Assembly: GCF_029982035.1 (NCBI RefSeq)
Contig: NZ_CP104166.1
Location: 868,001 to 932,000, forward strand
Reading direction: 5' to 3'
Source of the DNA: Megaera polyxenophila
GTDB lineage: Bacteria; Pseudomonadota; Alphaproteobacteria; Rickettsiales; Rickettsiaceae
DNA: 64,000 nucleotides
A program made the position numbers and the translations under genes. Under the pieces are notes generated by a model. It was given only the letters and a program-made list of their open reading frames with translations, did no database searches and was not told the DNA's origin. Each line of letters begins with the position of its first letter. The first letter of the stretch is position 1. Positions 9,960-20,923 of the stretch are shown here, one piece after another.

Positions 9960-10283
9960 TTAAGCGGTTAAAAAAAGTTAAAAGATTGGATTTAGCGGGG
10001 AGGGCAACAGGATGTGCGGCAAAGGAACTCCGCAAAACAGAGCCCGGGCTTGATTGGAGCGGGAAGATGTAATGGAAGTAAGGGGGGCGTAAGAGCTTAG
10101 AGCACGCTGTAACAATGCGGCAAACAGTGTCGTGGCCTCTTTCCGTGAAGTCATTATGCCCCCGCCCACCAAATTAACCCGCAAAGGGTTGGAGTAGGAA
10201 AGGGAAGTTGGAACAGATCGTAGCTCAAGGGCAAGTTGTGGTACGGCGGTTAAGTAAAAAAGCTCCATCTGGAGCTTTTTTAC
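9960..10283 (+). ncRNA. GC-rich, strongly self-complementary region; candidate structured RNA
   Basis: This stretch is clearly richer in G+C than its surroundings and packed with local inverted repeats: TGCGG...CCGCA at about 10015-10035, the palindrome AGCCCGGGCT, GGGGGGC paired with GCCCCC about 80 bases later, and AACCC-GCAAA-GGGTT. It ends in a very strong hairpin with a T run. The only long ORF (minus strand, 96 codons) has an odd composition and no ribosome-binding site. It does not match the RNase P, tmRNA, SRP or 6S signatures that I know. Strand, start and function are not certain. Confidence 0.45.
10254..10283 (+). terminator. Intrinsic terminator (works in both directions)
   Basis: A perfect 13-bp stem GTAAAAAAGCTCC / GGAGCTTTTTTAC has a 4-base ATCT loop. 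It has six Ts on the 3' side and six As on the 5' side. A second pairing, CGGTTAA with TTAACCG (10247-10253 with about 10286-10292), flanks it. Confidence 0.8.
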
Positions 10284-10429
10284 ATTTAACCGGCTATTTA
10301 CTCTTAAGAAGATAGTTAAGTAATAGACACTAAAAAAGAGGGGTGATGTTTAGCTGTGTGTTTTTATGGCAACTATTCTTGCGTGGTAAGAAAATAAGAT
10401 AAAAAAAGATATAAATATTCTTTTTATTG

Positions 10430-10458
10430 TTGACGTTCTTAAATATTCTATATATAAT
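10430..10458 (+). promoter_or_regulatory. Promoter of the LRR-protein gene
   Basis: TTGACG at 10430-10435, a 17-base spacer, and TATAAT at 10453-10458 make a near-consensus sigma-70 promoter. It lies about 37 bases before the ATG at 10495, with the ribosome-binding site AAAGGAGATAA in between. Confidence 0.75.
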
Positions 10459-10494
10459 ATAAGTATAAGGTAATTAAATAAAGGAGATAAAAAA

Positions 10495-11031
10495 ATGAAC
10501 ACACAAACACAACGGGAAATAATGAACTATATCAATCAAATCAGCATTGCTACTACTGATAAGGACAACAATGAATACCAAATTGAATTGCTGACACAAC
10601 ATTTAACAGAAATAGCTACAGGTGTTGATAACAGAACAGGATTTCTTCCACATAGTATACTAGGGGATGCCGGAGCGATAGCACTTGCAGAAATCCTGAA
10701 GCAAAACACTACATTGGAACAACTTGCTATTCAAAATCATAATATAGCAGATAAGGGAGCTATAGCCCTTGCAGAGGCTATTAAGCAAAACACCACAGTA
10801 AGGTTCATTAACCTTTCCCATAATAAGATTGGCGAAGAAGGAATTGTTGCCTTGGTCGAAGCTATTAAGCAGAATGCTACTATTGAATTAGTTGTCCTTG
10901 AGGGGATTGATATGACTGAAAAAGGTGCGGTGGCAATTAATCAAGTCTGGGAAAGGATTAGAGCGGTGATGGAAGAAGAAGATCCCCATCAAAATTGTGT
11001 TGGGTGTGGGTGTTGTGCAGATTGGTTATAA
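10495..11031 (+). CDS. Leucine-rich-repeat (RNI-type) protein
   Basis: This 178-aa protein has three leucine-rich repeats of about 28 residues (residues 60-145): GDAGAIALAEILKQNTTLEQL, DKGAIALAEAIKQNTTVRFI and EEGIVALVEAIKQNATIELV. They are of the ribonuclease-inhibitor type, usually a protein-binding surface. The first 40 residues match the 54-aa protein at 7035. The C-terminus is cysteine-rich (NCVGCGCCADWL), a possible metal-binding or lipid-modified tail. There is no signal peptide. LRR proteins of intracellular bacteria often act on host proteins; that is inference. A strong promoter lies directly upstream. Confidence 0.8.
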   Translation: MNTQTQREIMNYINQISIATTDKDNNEYQIELLTQHLTEIATGVDNRTGFLPHSILGDAGAIALAEILKQNTTLEQLAIQNHNIADKGAIALAEAIKQNTTVRFINLSHNKIGEEGIVALVEAIKQNATIELVVLEGIDMTEKGAVAINQVWERIRAVMEEEDPHQNCVGCGCCADWL

Positions 11032-11072
11032 GGAAAAGTTAAAACAAAAAACAATAAAAACGGAGTAAAAAA

Positions 11073-11603
11073 ATGATTAAATTAAGACGGGTATTCTCAG
11101 GCATACATATTGAACCCTTTTATAAAGACTATTATTTGCCGCAGTTTAATTTGCAAGAAAAACTATGGGACGGTTACCACGATATTATTATACCTGATTT
11201 TATAATTCAGGAAGAGGCAAAAGAAAATTACGACGTTGCAGACTTTGACAATGATGAAGAAGAGATGCTGGGGACAGTAAGAAACACGATTATTGATGAT
11301 GCTTTAATGTATAATTGGGTTTACGCTCCTCGTGTTTACAACGAAGAAGTAGCACACTTATGTCATCTAATACCTTTTAGACTCATCACATCGGAAGAAG
11401 ATTATGAGTTGTTATCTTTTGGCGGTTGCGGGATGGATATGACCTACAAACTTGAAGCTTATCAGTTACTAGCGGATGATTCATACGATGCAAATTCGAA
11501 TTTTGCCAAACAGGGCGTTAAGTATTTTGAGTATTATTACGGTAAAGAAAGCAGAATATTAAAAGAAATAAAAAAGCGTTCCGATTTAAAAATAGCAGGT
11601 TAA
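11073..11603 (+). CDS. Hypothetical accessory protein
   Basis: This 176-aa acidic soluble protein lies 41 bases after the LRR gene and is probably in the same transcript. It has a clustered acidic stretch (ADFDNDEEEMLG) and a glycine/cysteine motif LSFGGCGMDMTYKLEAYQ near residues 125-143. A lysine-rich helical end follows. No known family is recognised; its place suggests accessory cargo of the conjugative module. Confidence 0.65.
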   Translation: MIKLRRVFSGIHIEPFYKDYYLPQFNLQEKLWDGYHDIIIPDFIIQEEAKENYDVADFDNDEEEMLGTVRNTIIDDALMYNWVYAPRVYNEEVAHLCHLIPFRLITSEEDYELLSFGGCGMDMTYKLEAYQLLADDSYDANSNFAKQGVKYFEYYYGKESRILKEIKKRSDLKIAG

Positions 11604-12130
11604 AAGATCTTAAAAAGTTCATTTACATCGTTACTGCAGTTTTCAACCTTGTCACTGCAATTCTTCCAATTATAAAATTTCAAAAGCTTCCGGAAACAAG
11701 GATCAATTAAAATCTCTATTGGTCAAACTTCCCGAAGCTTTGCTTCTGATAATCAGCATCTTCAAATACATATTAGACACTTTGTAACCCTGTTTACCGG
11801 AATCATTACTTTCACTTTAAAAATTCTTTAGGAGTATTTTTAAATCACGAAAGTGATGAACGTTTTTACAAATATAAAAAACCAGCAGTCTTTTTTTAGG
11901 TGTAAGGGGGTGTATTAAAGGGGGCTTTTTGCCCCCTATAAATTACCCCTGCAGGAACATAAAAAGGTAAAAATGATTGACTGTTAGATCAGAGAGTAAT
12001 AAAGTAAAAATTTGGAATTCATGATAATGCGCAATACGCCATTCAAATAAATTTGAACGGCTGCGCTCTAAAGATAGAGATCGGAAGTGGTTTTTATGGT
12101 AGACGAAACTGTTACAGAGGTTAGCTTATT
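11604..12130. other. Non-coding region upstream of traA; possible transfer origin
   Basis: There is no convincing gene on either strand in these 527 bases. The most striking feature is a G/C hairpin at 11919-11937 (AGGGGGC-TTTTT-GCCCCCT), next to the G run GTAAGGGGGTG (11902-11912) and followed by ATTACCCCTGC. Relaxase genes often lie next to their oriT, so this is a reasonable place for one, but no known nic sequence was recognised. Confidence 0.35.
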
Positions 12131-15100
12131 ATGGCGATAATGTACGCTCGTCCTTCATCAATATCAAGAGGTAACAATAGAAGTGCCGTATCTGCTGCAG
12201 CTTATCGCAGCGGAAGTAGAATGGAGCTATCATTTAGCAATATGAGCGCCAGAGTCAGAGAAAAACTAAGTACCTGTTATCATGAAAAGTATCATCTGTT
12301 AAATGAAAATACCCGTGAAGTAATAGGCCTTGTTTTCGATTACAGGCATAAATCAGGTAGCATTATTAGCGGAATAATGGCACCTGATGGTGCACCGGAA
12401 TGGGTGTTTGATCGGCAACAACTATGGCAGTCAATCGAGAATGCGGGCAGCAGAGTAGATAGCCGTTTAGCCCGTGAATATACAATAGCGTTACCGATAG
12501 AATTAACGGCAGAGCAGAACAAGGAGCTGGTAGAGGATTTTATCAGAAGCTCATTAGTAGCAAGAGGAATGGTAGCAGATTATAACATTCATCTGGATAA
12601 TCCCGAAAATCCACACGTTCACGTCATGACGGTCACACGGGATTTGGAGGTTGATAATGACGGCCGGTTCTGCTGGGGTAAAGTGAACTTAACATGGAAG
12701 ACTCTATCAGTTTTAAAAGCCATTCGAGCGGAAGTTGCTACTATTATCAATCATCATCTGGAGATGCACGGTCATGAATCAAGAATATCCCACTTATCAC
12801 ATGCCGAGCGCGGACTTGATATTATTCCGGGTGTACATGAAGGTTTCGCCAGATGGAGAGGGAGTACCGAGTTAAGGAAACAGAATCAGGAAATAGCTCT
12901 TGAAAATGCCTCAAGGATAATAGCAGATCCGACTATTGTTATTGACCGGTTATCAATAGATAAGCCGGTATTTTCAGGTGATGATATAGAAAAAGCCTTG
13001 CATAAAGCTTTAATTGCAGGAATTAATCCGGACATTGTTAAAGAGAAGGAATCCATGGAGTTATGGTCTAAAGAGGAATTACTGTCAATGTATAATATAG
13101 TTGTTGCCTCTAATAAACTGAACCTGGTCAATCCGTGTGATCTAAAAGGTCGGATGTTATTTGCGAGGCTCGATCGGGTAGAACTGGAGAAGAGGTTTGA
13201 AGAAAATGTCAGGGAATTAGCTGCAAAAGAAACCCATGTCATAAGTATCAAGGAAAAAGATATTGCAAAAGTAGCTAGAGGAGTTGAGTTTTCCGGAGAG
13301 CAGAAGCAGGCAATTATTGATATTCTAGCAGGTAGCAATATCAGTGTTCTTGAAGGATGGCCGGGAAGCGGTAAGACAACAGTAATACGTGAGATAGTCC
13401 GTCATTACAGGAAAGCCGGTTATACTGTTATCGGCACTGCGCCGACTAACAAGGCTTCAGCAGAACTCTTGGCCAAGGCCGGGATAGCAGAGGTGGAAAA
13501 TACGACAAAGCTCAGACAAATATGGCAGGAAGCCAAAGGCGGTAATAAAGCCGGATTAAATATTAGAACTGATTATTACAAAGAAGAACAGTACAGTAGC
13601 GGCCGGGTAATATTACCGCCAAAAACCATACTGATAATTGATGAAGCATCAATGGTGGATCTTCCTACTCTTGATTATTTTACCAATGAAATTAGAGAGT
13701 GCGGCGGGAAGGTAATAAAGATCGGTGATAATAATCAGAATCCTGCAATAGGTTATAAAGGCGGTTTGTCAAAAACCGGTGATATAGCCGGTAGAACGGT
13801 TTTAATGGAAAATAACCGTCATCAGAACCGGGATGAATATGTAAGAGAGATGCATAAGGAGGCAACAAAGGCCATGGGCCGCTACGAGATTGCCAAAGCC
13901 ATCTCCATATATGAACGACTTGAGATGTTAAGGATTTTTGATAATGAAGAGCAAAAACAACGGGCCCTGGCAGATGATTACAGCTCTTTCGTAATTAATC
14001 TCTCTAAAGAGAAAGGAGATCTGATTGCCTTGAGTAATACGGCAATTGCAGCGTTTACCAACGCAGAAGTAGCCAATTTAAACGGTATGGTACGTAAGTC
14101 TCTTAAGAATGCAGGTATAATCAAGGGAGAAGGGCGTTTATATACTTGCGCAGCAACAAGTCTAGAGGATCAGGAAGAACCGGAGTTGCCAAAAAACATG
14201 GTTGAGTTATGCCTTGGTGACAAGATCATCTTTAAGAGCAATAAACCCGAGTTTGAAGGTTATGGCGGGGTTAGAAACAATGAACTCGGTATCATAACGG
14301 AACTTGGTGAAGTCGATGAGAATGGTGTTGGCCGGTTCAAAGCAAGAATCAGGCAAGGAAGGAATAGTTATAAAGTAGTTGAGATAAAAACCGGTGAAGA
14401 CTTATTACCGGTAAGTTTCAGACATGGATATGCTTTAACCGGGCATGCCGTGCAAGGAGCGGACGTTGAGTATTTTTTCTATAGCGCTAGCAGGCATAGC
14501 GGCTATGAACCATTTAACGTCGGCGTATCAAGGCATAAGGAAGACTGCTTTATATATCTTGATAAAGAGACGCTGGAAAATGTCGTATACGGTACTCGGG
14601 ATTTGGATATAAGCAAGGTAAAAGAAGAGTTTGCGGCTTATGCCTATAAGTATCAGAAAGTAGAGGATAAATGGGAACCGGTAGATGTTCCTCTTTGGAA
14701 GGTAGGCCTAAGGTTGTTAATCTCAAGAAGGACGGATTTAAACTTTGCAACAGATTACGCCTCCTATGAAAAAGATCATAGACAGAGAGAAGCTTACCGG
14801 GAAAATATTGCAGGTAATCAGGCTAAATTAAATAAGTTATATGATGATCTAAACCGCTGGAGAGAAGATAAGGAAACACCGATACTTGAAAATAATCAGC
14901 AAATTGCCACTGATAGCAAGGGTGCTGAAGAGCTGGCAAAGGAACTGAAAAGTTTGAGTTTACTTGAAATTGCCTTGCAGGAAGATTTTATCTTAAAGCC
15001 GGGCGAAGTAATAATTGATCCTTTAGCAATAGCGGGCGTAGTTGATGATTATAGATATTTTAGTGAGAGCACCGGTAAGAAGTTCAAGTCCTCAAAGGAT

Positions 15101-17110
15101 TTAACAAATAAAATCAATAAGCACCTGACATCGTTAAAACTCAATTCAGGCAAAAATAATAAAGAAAAGATAAAATGGGATGCTTTGGATGAGATGGATA
15201 AAAATCTGATCATCCGCTCGCTCTTAAGTAAAAAGGATATATCATTTTTAGCTAAAGCAAGAAGCCAGATCAGGAAGTATGAAGAAAAAATTGTTAGCGT
15301 TGCTAATAAAATCGCAGTAATTGACGAAAGCCTCAGCAAGCAGGCTGCGGCGGATTGTAGGTTACTTACGGGTAACCTCGGAGGCATGCGCAGGTACCTT
15401 GATGCAAGACAAAGGGTAATAGCTGTTCAAAAGGTAATAGAAGAGCTTGATTCGTATTTAAAAAAACCGGCAATAGAAAAACAACTCTCTTATGAAGCAT
15501 TTGCTAGTTTTGGCATTAAAGTAACAAAATTCAATCTGACAGGTTTTGGAATAATCAGAGCAGAAAAGGCATTTAAAGCAAAGCATTTACATGATAATAG
15601 AGACAGAATCAGTCAATTAAAAAACGAACAGGAGAAACCGGAATCGGCAAAGGAGCTAAAAAGGCTTTATAATATCAAGTTACAGAAAGAACGGTATTTT
15701 AAAGAGTATGCCGAGGGCAGTAATATTTTAAATGATGATGAGGACAAGCATTTACTTGCCGGCATTATCCTGCAAAAAAGTAAATCAGCAATACTCGGTG
15801 GAAAATACAGGGAAATTACTAAGGCCCTGAAAGAGTTAGAGGGAGCAAGGAAGGAAAGACAAAGCAAGGCGAGAGTAATTGTTGATTATTATCATGGATT
15901 TATCAGGGATGATCCGGAAGAGAAAATGACTGCCATAACGGGTGCTTTACTGAAAGAGGAGGAGCTAATTAAAGAAGAGTGGATGATATCGCAGAAAAAG
16001 CATATTAGCACGAGTCCCGGATCAGAATTCCCGGACGGTTTTAGCGCGGAGCATTATGATACAGCTGTACTTGGCTTATATATCAAGGATTTACCGGTTC
16101 TTAAAACACCATTATGCCCGCAAGTAACTAATATAGCTAAAAGCAGACTAGCTATTCTAGATGAAAAACGCCGGATGTTAGAACCGGACCTCGAAGAACT
16201 AAGAAAGCAGATTGAAGATAGTAGGCTTGGTAAGAGAGCAGATTACCGGCAGGAAGTTGTTATGGGTAAATTAATAACCCAGTTGCAAATAAATTATGAA
16301 ACAGTTCGCAAACATGCAGGACTTGAGGAAGTCAAACATTATTTTGCCTCAATTGATAAGAACGGTACCATTATCAATAACCTGTACTTTAGCAGGATAA
16401 TGGAGGTAGTAGAACTTACCTGTCAGGAGGAGAGTGCAATTGATTCTAATACAGTAGCAATAGTCATGGAAGCCCATGGAGAAATTTTACGTATTTGCGC
16501 CGGCCATCAAGAGGAATTGGATGAGAAGAAGTTATTACATGCCGAAATAAAAGCAAAGCATGCTGATGAACTGGAGCAGCTGCGGGTAATTGAAAAGTTC
16601 AGAAATGAGGAATTACCGCATTTTCTTGAAAAAATATACAAGAATAAAGGGAGAGACGTTTTAACAAGATTCCAGCAGTTGCTAAAAGAGACGGATAAGC
16701 CGTTGATGCTGGCAAAAGCAATCGGTGAATCTCCTGAGATGCTAGGTGATATCAAAAGCACGAGTTTATGGGCGGAGTTCATCAGAGGTGACGCAATAAA
16801 AGGCATTAAGGCAAATCTTGAAAAGCTTGGAGTGAATTTAACAAAATACATAAATGAGGATAGCATGAGAGCAGAATTACAGGCAAATTTAGGTAGCGGC
16901 GAACTAGCTGCTCAAATCAGGGCGCTGGATCTTGAAATTGCAAACCTTAAGGCTTTATTGCCAAATAAAGCCGAGAAAAAGCTGCTAGATGATATCGGAC
17001 ATTTAAAAGATAGCAACAAAGCTGATCAGAAGGAAATCACTGAAGAAATGAGAAACCTGTTCAAGGGAGATAATGCTTATGATCTATTACTTGATTTTAT
17101 AGTCCCTTTG
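12131..17110 (+). pseudogene. traA: Conjugative relaxase-helicase TraA (Ti/RAGE type), N-terminal 1660 codons, split by IS200
   Basis: TraA nicks oriT and unwinds the transferred strand in the donor cell. Residues 1-220 form a MobA/MobL-type relaxase (start MAIMYARPSSISRG; metal-binding motif ENPHVHVMTVTRD near residue 160). Residues about 390-840 form a RecD-like helicase: Walker A EGWPGSGKTT near 407, Walker B ILIIDEASMVD, and GYALTGHAVQGAD with NVGVSRHKE. Long coiled-coil segments follow to the break. At 17110 an IS200-like element interrupts the gene. The frame ...DFIVPL continues exactly at GCC 17697, so the original protein had about 2630 residues. Because the IS adds a stop 13 codons on, a relaxase-helicase product could still be made. 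Confidence 0.85.
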
Positions 17111-17696
17111 GTGGTGAAAACCTCCATCTTCCAGATGGAAAAGCTTTAGCTTGTCTAATGCGCCATGATGCGGTAGCATCATAAGTCTATGACTTACTAT
17201 AACAAAAGATCACATTCAGTTTTTTATCATCGTTATCATATAGTATGGATAACGAAATATCGCTATAAGGTACTTACTTACGACATAAAAAAACGTGTTC
17301 GGGAACTAGTGTTACAGGTAGCTGAGGAAATGAGTATAAAGATAGAAAATGGCGTTGTATCAAGCGACCATGTCCATATATTTGCAAATATTCCTCCGCA
17401 TATTAAAATTAGTGAATTTGTTCAGAAAGCTAAGGGAAGATCATCTAAAAGAATACAGGAAGAATTTCCGATACTAAAAAAGAAATACTGGGGTAGACAT
17501 TTATGGGGCAGAGGATACTTCAGTTCAACTAGCGGTAATGTTACAGATGATATGATTAACGAATATATCAACAAACACACTGACGCTCATGAGACCGACT
17601 TTACTTCAAATATTAGGCTAGAATGAGCTTTAGCTTGATAAGCGACTTCTAGTCGCAAAGATCAAACTTTCATCTCTCAGATGAAAGTGGTTGATT
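17111..17696 (+). mobile_element. IS200/IS605-type element inside traA (586 bp)
   Basis: Complete TnpA-only element with subterminal hairpins at both ends (left: CCATCT-TCC-AGATGG; right: ACTTTCATCT/AGATGAAAGT). There is no target duplication, as expected for the family. The traA frame is restored when 17111-17696 is removed. The right edge was set by comparison with the copy at 1-332. Confidence 0.9.
17189..17626 (+). CDS. tnpA: IS200-type Y1 transposase TnpA
   Basis: This 145-aa single-tyrosine HUH transposase cuts and rejoins single-stranded DNA at the hairpin ends. It has the N-terminal YHIVWITKYRYKVL motif, the HUH motif DHVHIFANIPP and the C-terminal helix with the catalytic tyrosine (INEYINKHTDAHE). 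The length is normal for IS200 TnpA. No TnpB gene is attached. Confidence 0.93.
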   Translation: MTYYNKRSHSVFYHRYHIVWITKYRYKVLTYDIKKRVRELVLQVAEEMSIKIENGVVSSDHVHIFANIPPHIKISEFVQKAKGRSSKRIQEEFPILKKKYWGRHLWGRGYFSSTSGNVTDDMINEYINKHTDAHETDFTSNIRLE

Positions 17697-20597
17697 GCCC
17701 TAAAAGGCGAGCAGATAATTAACCATAGAGAAAGTCAAACCACTCAGGAGGTACAACCGCCTAAGAAGAGCAATAAGGTAAGGGCAGGAAGTAGAGCGCA
17801 GAGAGAAGCCGGAGCTTCTACTCCAAAGATTGATTTTCAAAGTTTAAAATCCTCATTAACAAGAGGACATCTTGAGCAAATATTCAGGGATTACGCGCAA
17901 AAGATTAATCCGGACGGTAAAATCGTTAAACGAGGTAATAGTATCAGTTGTGGTTCATTGAATATGAATCTTGATAATGGATTATGGCATAGATTCAGCG
18001 ACGGAAATAAGGGGGATGTATTTGAGTTCATTTGCCGGGTAACCGGTACTTCAAAAAGAGATTCCTTATTAACTGTTGCCGATATCATCGGTATTAATGC
18101 CGGGGTAAATAACAGCAATAAATTAGATAACAGGAATGATGCCGGTTATGATGATAAGGATAGCAAACAAACGTTAGTAGTGCGGGATAGTTTTGAAGTA
18201 TATCCGGTAATACCGGCAACTGCTCCAAGGCTTAATATTGATAAGCATTTTAGCTGGCTAACAAAAACAAATCAAATTGATAACATCTGGACTTATCGCA
18301 ACCGGAGAGGTGAGCTTATCGGCGGTACTATCAGGGTAGTTGATAAGGTAACAGGTAAAAAGCAGGTAATGCCCGTATGCTACTGCCGTAATGAGAAAAC
18401 CGGCCTGGATGAATGGAAATTAAAAGGATTTACGGATAACGGTCATAAACCGATATACGGGATAGAGAAAACGGTAAATGAGAAAAAGCCTATATTAATA
18501 GTAGAAGGAGAAAAGACAGCTGATTATGCCGGAAGATTATTGCCTCAATATTGTGTAATTTCCTGGATGGGAGGAGCGCAAGGAACGGCTAAAGTTAACT
18601 GGCGACAACTAACAGGAAGGGAGGTAATAATCTGGCCTGATAACGACGCAGCTGGAAAGGAGGCCGCTAAATCAATATTGCAGGAGCTTAACAAGGCAAA
18701 TGGTTTTAGCGGGTTTGCTGGTCTAGTCGATACAAAAAGCCTAAACTTACCCGAGAAGTGGGATTTAGCCGATAAGATGCCTGAGCATATTACGCTGGAA
18801 GCAATAAAAGAGGCAATAAATAACTCTCAAAGCAAAAATAGCACAATAGGAGCCTTTAGAGCAGAAGCCAAGCAATATGAAATAAAGGGAGAAGAAAAAA
18901 TATTCTGGCAACAGTTATCGATCGGTATTAAGGATAGTAGCTTAAGAATAAAGCACAAATCCGGTTTATATCAGGAGCTTGAACGAGCCCTTGCAAGTAG
19001 CGAGGTACTAAGCTACATGGATTATGCTACTGCTAAGGGTACGGACGACCCTGTTCATCAGTTTTTAGGTTTTAAAGACGGTTTATATAGGGAAATGCTT
19101 GCAAGTTCTACTCTCAATTACCCGGAAGTTAATGCTAGTAGCGAGCAGGCAAGCAGAATTAAGCAGTTATTTGAAAGGGATAAGGATGGTAATTACCTGG
19201 CAAAGCCAAAGGAAATAGTTACAGAAATACAGAATATATATGCCAATAACACTAGCGGATATCAAATTAATAACGATCAATATATTGCTGACAATAAGAA
19301 GCTTGCAGCGACTAATGTAGAAAAAGCCAAACTGCATGAAATACTTATGAAGGATTTCTGTGTGTTGCATCAGAATCAGTTAGGAGTAAGGGATCTGGTT
19401 AATATCCATAAGGAGAGAATAAGTAAGGATTTATATGAAATCATTAGCAATTATGTTGTAAATCACAAAAATAGCCAGAGTGCCTTAAAGGATTCTGATC
19501 GCATAAAGATAGCAGCGTTTGCCCATGATAAAATTAATAGCGTTAAATGGTGGGAAGGACTTGCCTGTGCCCAGATAAAACTGGTTAAAACCGGCAAAAT
19601 GGAAATTACAACCGAAACCGAAAAAAGGTCTGAAGTCATAGCAGAGCATGTAATAGCGGCAATGGAAAGATCAGGTGTGAAGAATGAATCTGTCTTTGCT
19701 AGAGTAGAAGCTCATTATCTTGAATATATTACGGCAAGTGCTAATAACATGAATAATAAGAAGTTATTAGGCAAGCTGGTAGCAAGAGCAGTTTATGAAG
19801 AGGAACATATTAAAAGATGCCGTGCTAATATGCGCCTGTTTTTAATTGAAGATGGAAGGTTAGATGAACCGGAAACGGCAGGTACTAAGTTATGGCAGGA
19901 TATTACGGCTGAAAAACTGGTTGCAGCAGAGTGGCATATTCAGGAAAAACAACCGAAGCTCGAACATAATGAAGTCCGCTCCATTGCCAAAGAGCTGATA
20001 TACGATAATTATGAACAGGAGATAGGTAGGGTTATAAAAGATAACCCGGTAGTATCGCAGTTAGCTAAGTGCAATCCGGTAGTAGCAAGGTATTTAGCTA
20101 CAGGCTTAGTGGATTTTAGGAATAGTTATGGCAAGGATTTACTAACTGAGGTCAGGGCAAAAATTATGGAAGAGGTCTCAATAGTTCAGGCGGATTTACA
20201 TGAAAAGATTGATAACAGGATGCAGGATTCTGATGATGGAATATTATCCGGGAAGCATAAATCCTTAAGCAGTAATATACTCGATACCGGTTTACTTGCT
20301 AGTGATAGAGAGATGACGGCAAAATCTGTTACTAGCCGGGCGGGAGAAGATTTAACCCATAGCCTGTTATTAAGGGGTGGTTCATACTATGAGCAATTGC
20401 ACGATCATCATCAATACCATAATCATGGCATGAAAACAGATCATGATTATTATTACGGTTTAGAACATGAGTACCGGCATGAGATAGCCACTCAAGTAAA
20501 GCAAACCAGAGCCATGCAGTATGAGTATCATCAGGAGATGGAACAAAAGCATCAGAGGCAAGTCAATATCAACAACGATATTAATATTAATTATTAG
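17697..20597 (+). pseudogene. traA: TraA C-terminal part: TOPRIM/primase-like domain
   Basis: This in-frame continuation of the gene starting at 12131 has no natural start; a TTG inside the IS end (17691) could serve as one. A short basic linker is followed by a CHC2/TOPRIM-like module at about residues 50-370 of the piece: SISCGSLNMNLDNGLWHRF, the TOPRIM glutamate ILIVEGEKTADYAG, and the DxD motif VIIWPDNDAAGKEAA. A long helical domain and a His/Tyr-rich tail (HDHHQYHNHGMKTDHDYYYG) follow. A primase-like end on a relaxase could prime the incoming strand in the recipient; that is inference from domain content. Confidence 0.8.
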
Positions 20598-20671
20598 ACA
20601 AAATGATGGTTATTTCCACTCCTTTCTTTAGGTATGAAAATAATAAAAATATTAAGTACGGGGTTATTATA

Positions 20672-20923
20672 ATGATAATTAGATTTTTTAAAAAAACTAT
20701 TTTTTTATGTGTTGCGGCTTTTTTGTTTGTTCAGGCAGTTTTTGGGCATAAAGTTGAAGATTCTATTGCCACAGCTCAAAAGGGTGCACTAGAGCAAACT
20801 TGCCAGATTATAACATATGAGATGGCTTATGATTTGTTATATACCTGTCCTTTAGATTCAAATAAGCAAATTGAGGTTAAGAAGCACTTGCAATATAGTA
20901 CCAAATATGGTACATTAGCTTAA
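20672..20923 (+). CDS. Small secreted or periplasmic protein
   Basis: From ATG 20672 the product has 83 residues and a classic signal peptide (MIIRFFKKTIFLCVAAFLFV, cleavage likely after QAVFG). The mature part of about 58 residues has two cysteines (TCQIITYEM...YTCPLD). An upstream in-frame start at 20603 would add 23 residues but spoil the signal peptide, so I prefer 20672. It abuts the toxin gene (20923) and shares its last base. The function is unknown. Confidence 0.6.
   Translation: MIIRFFKKTIFLCVAAFLFVQAVFGHKVEDSIATAQKGALEQTCQIITYEMAYDLLYTCPLDSNKQIEVKKHLQYSTKYGTLA

Noticed and set aside
9978..10268. 96-codon minus-strand ORF in the GC-rich region
   Set aside because: Odd composition, no ribosome-binding site, overlaps the terminator stem, and fits better as a by-product of few stop codons in GC-rich structured DNA.
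17691..17696. TTG start for the second traA part as a genuine separate gene
   Set aside because: The TTG lies in the IS200 end, and the frame joins the upstream traA frame exactly, so it is a split gene.
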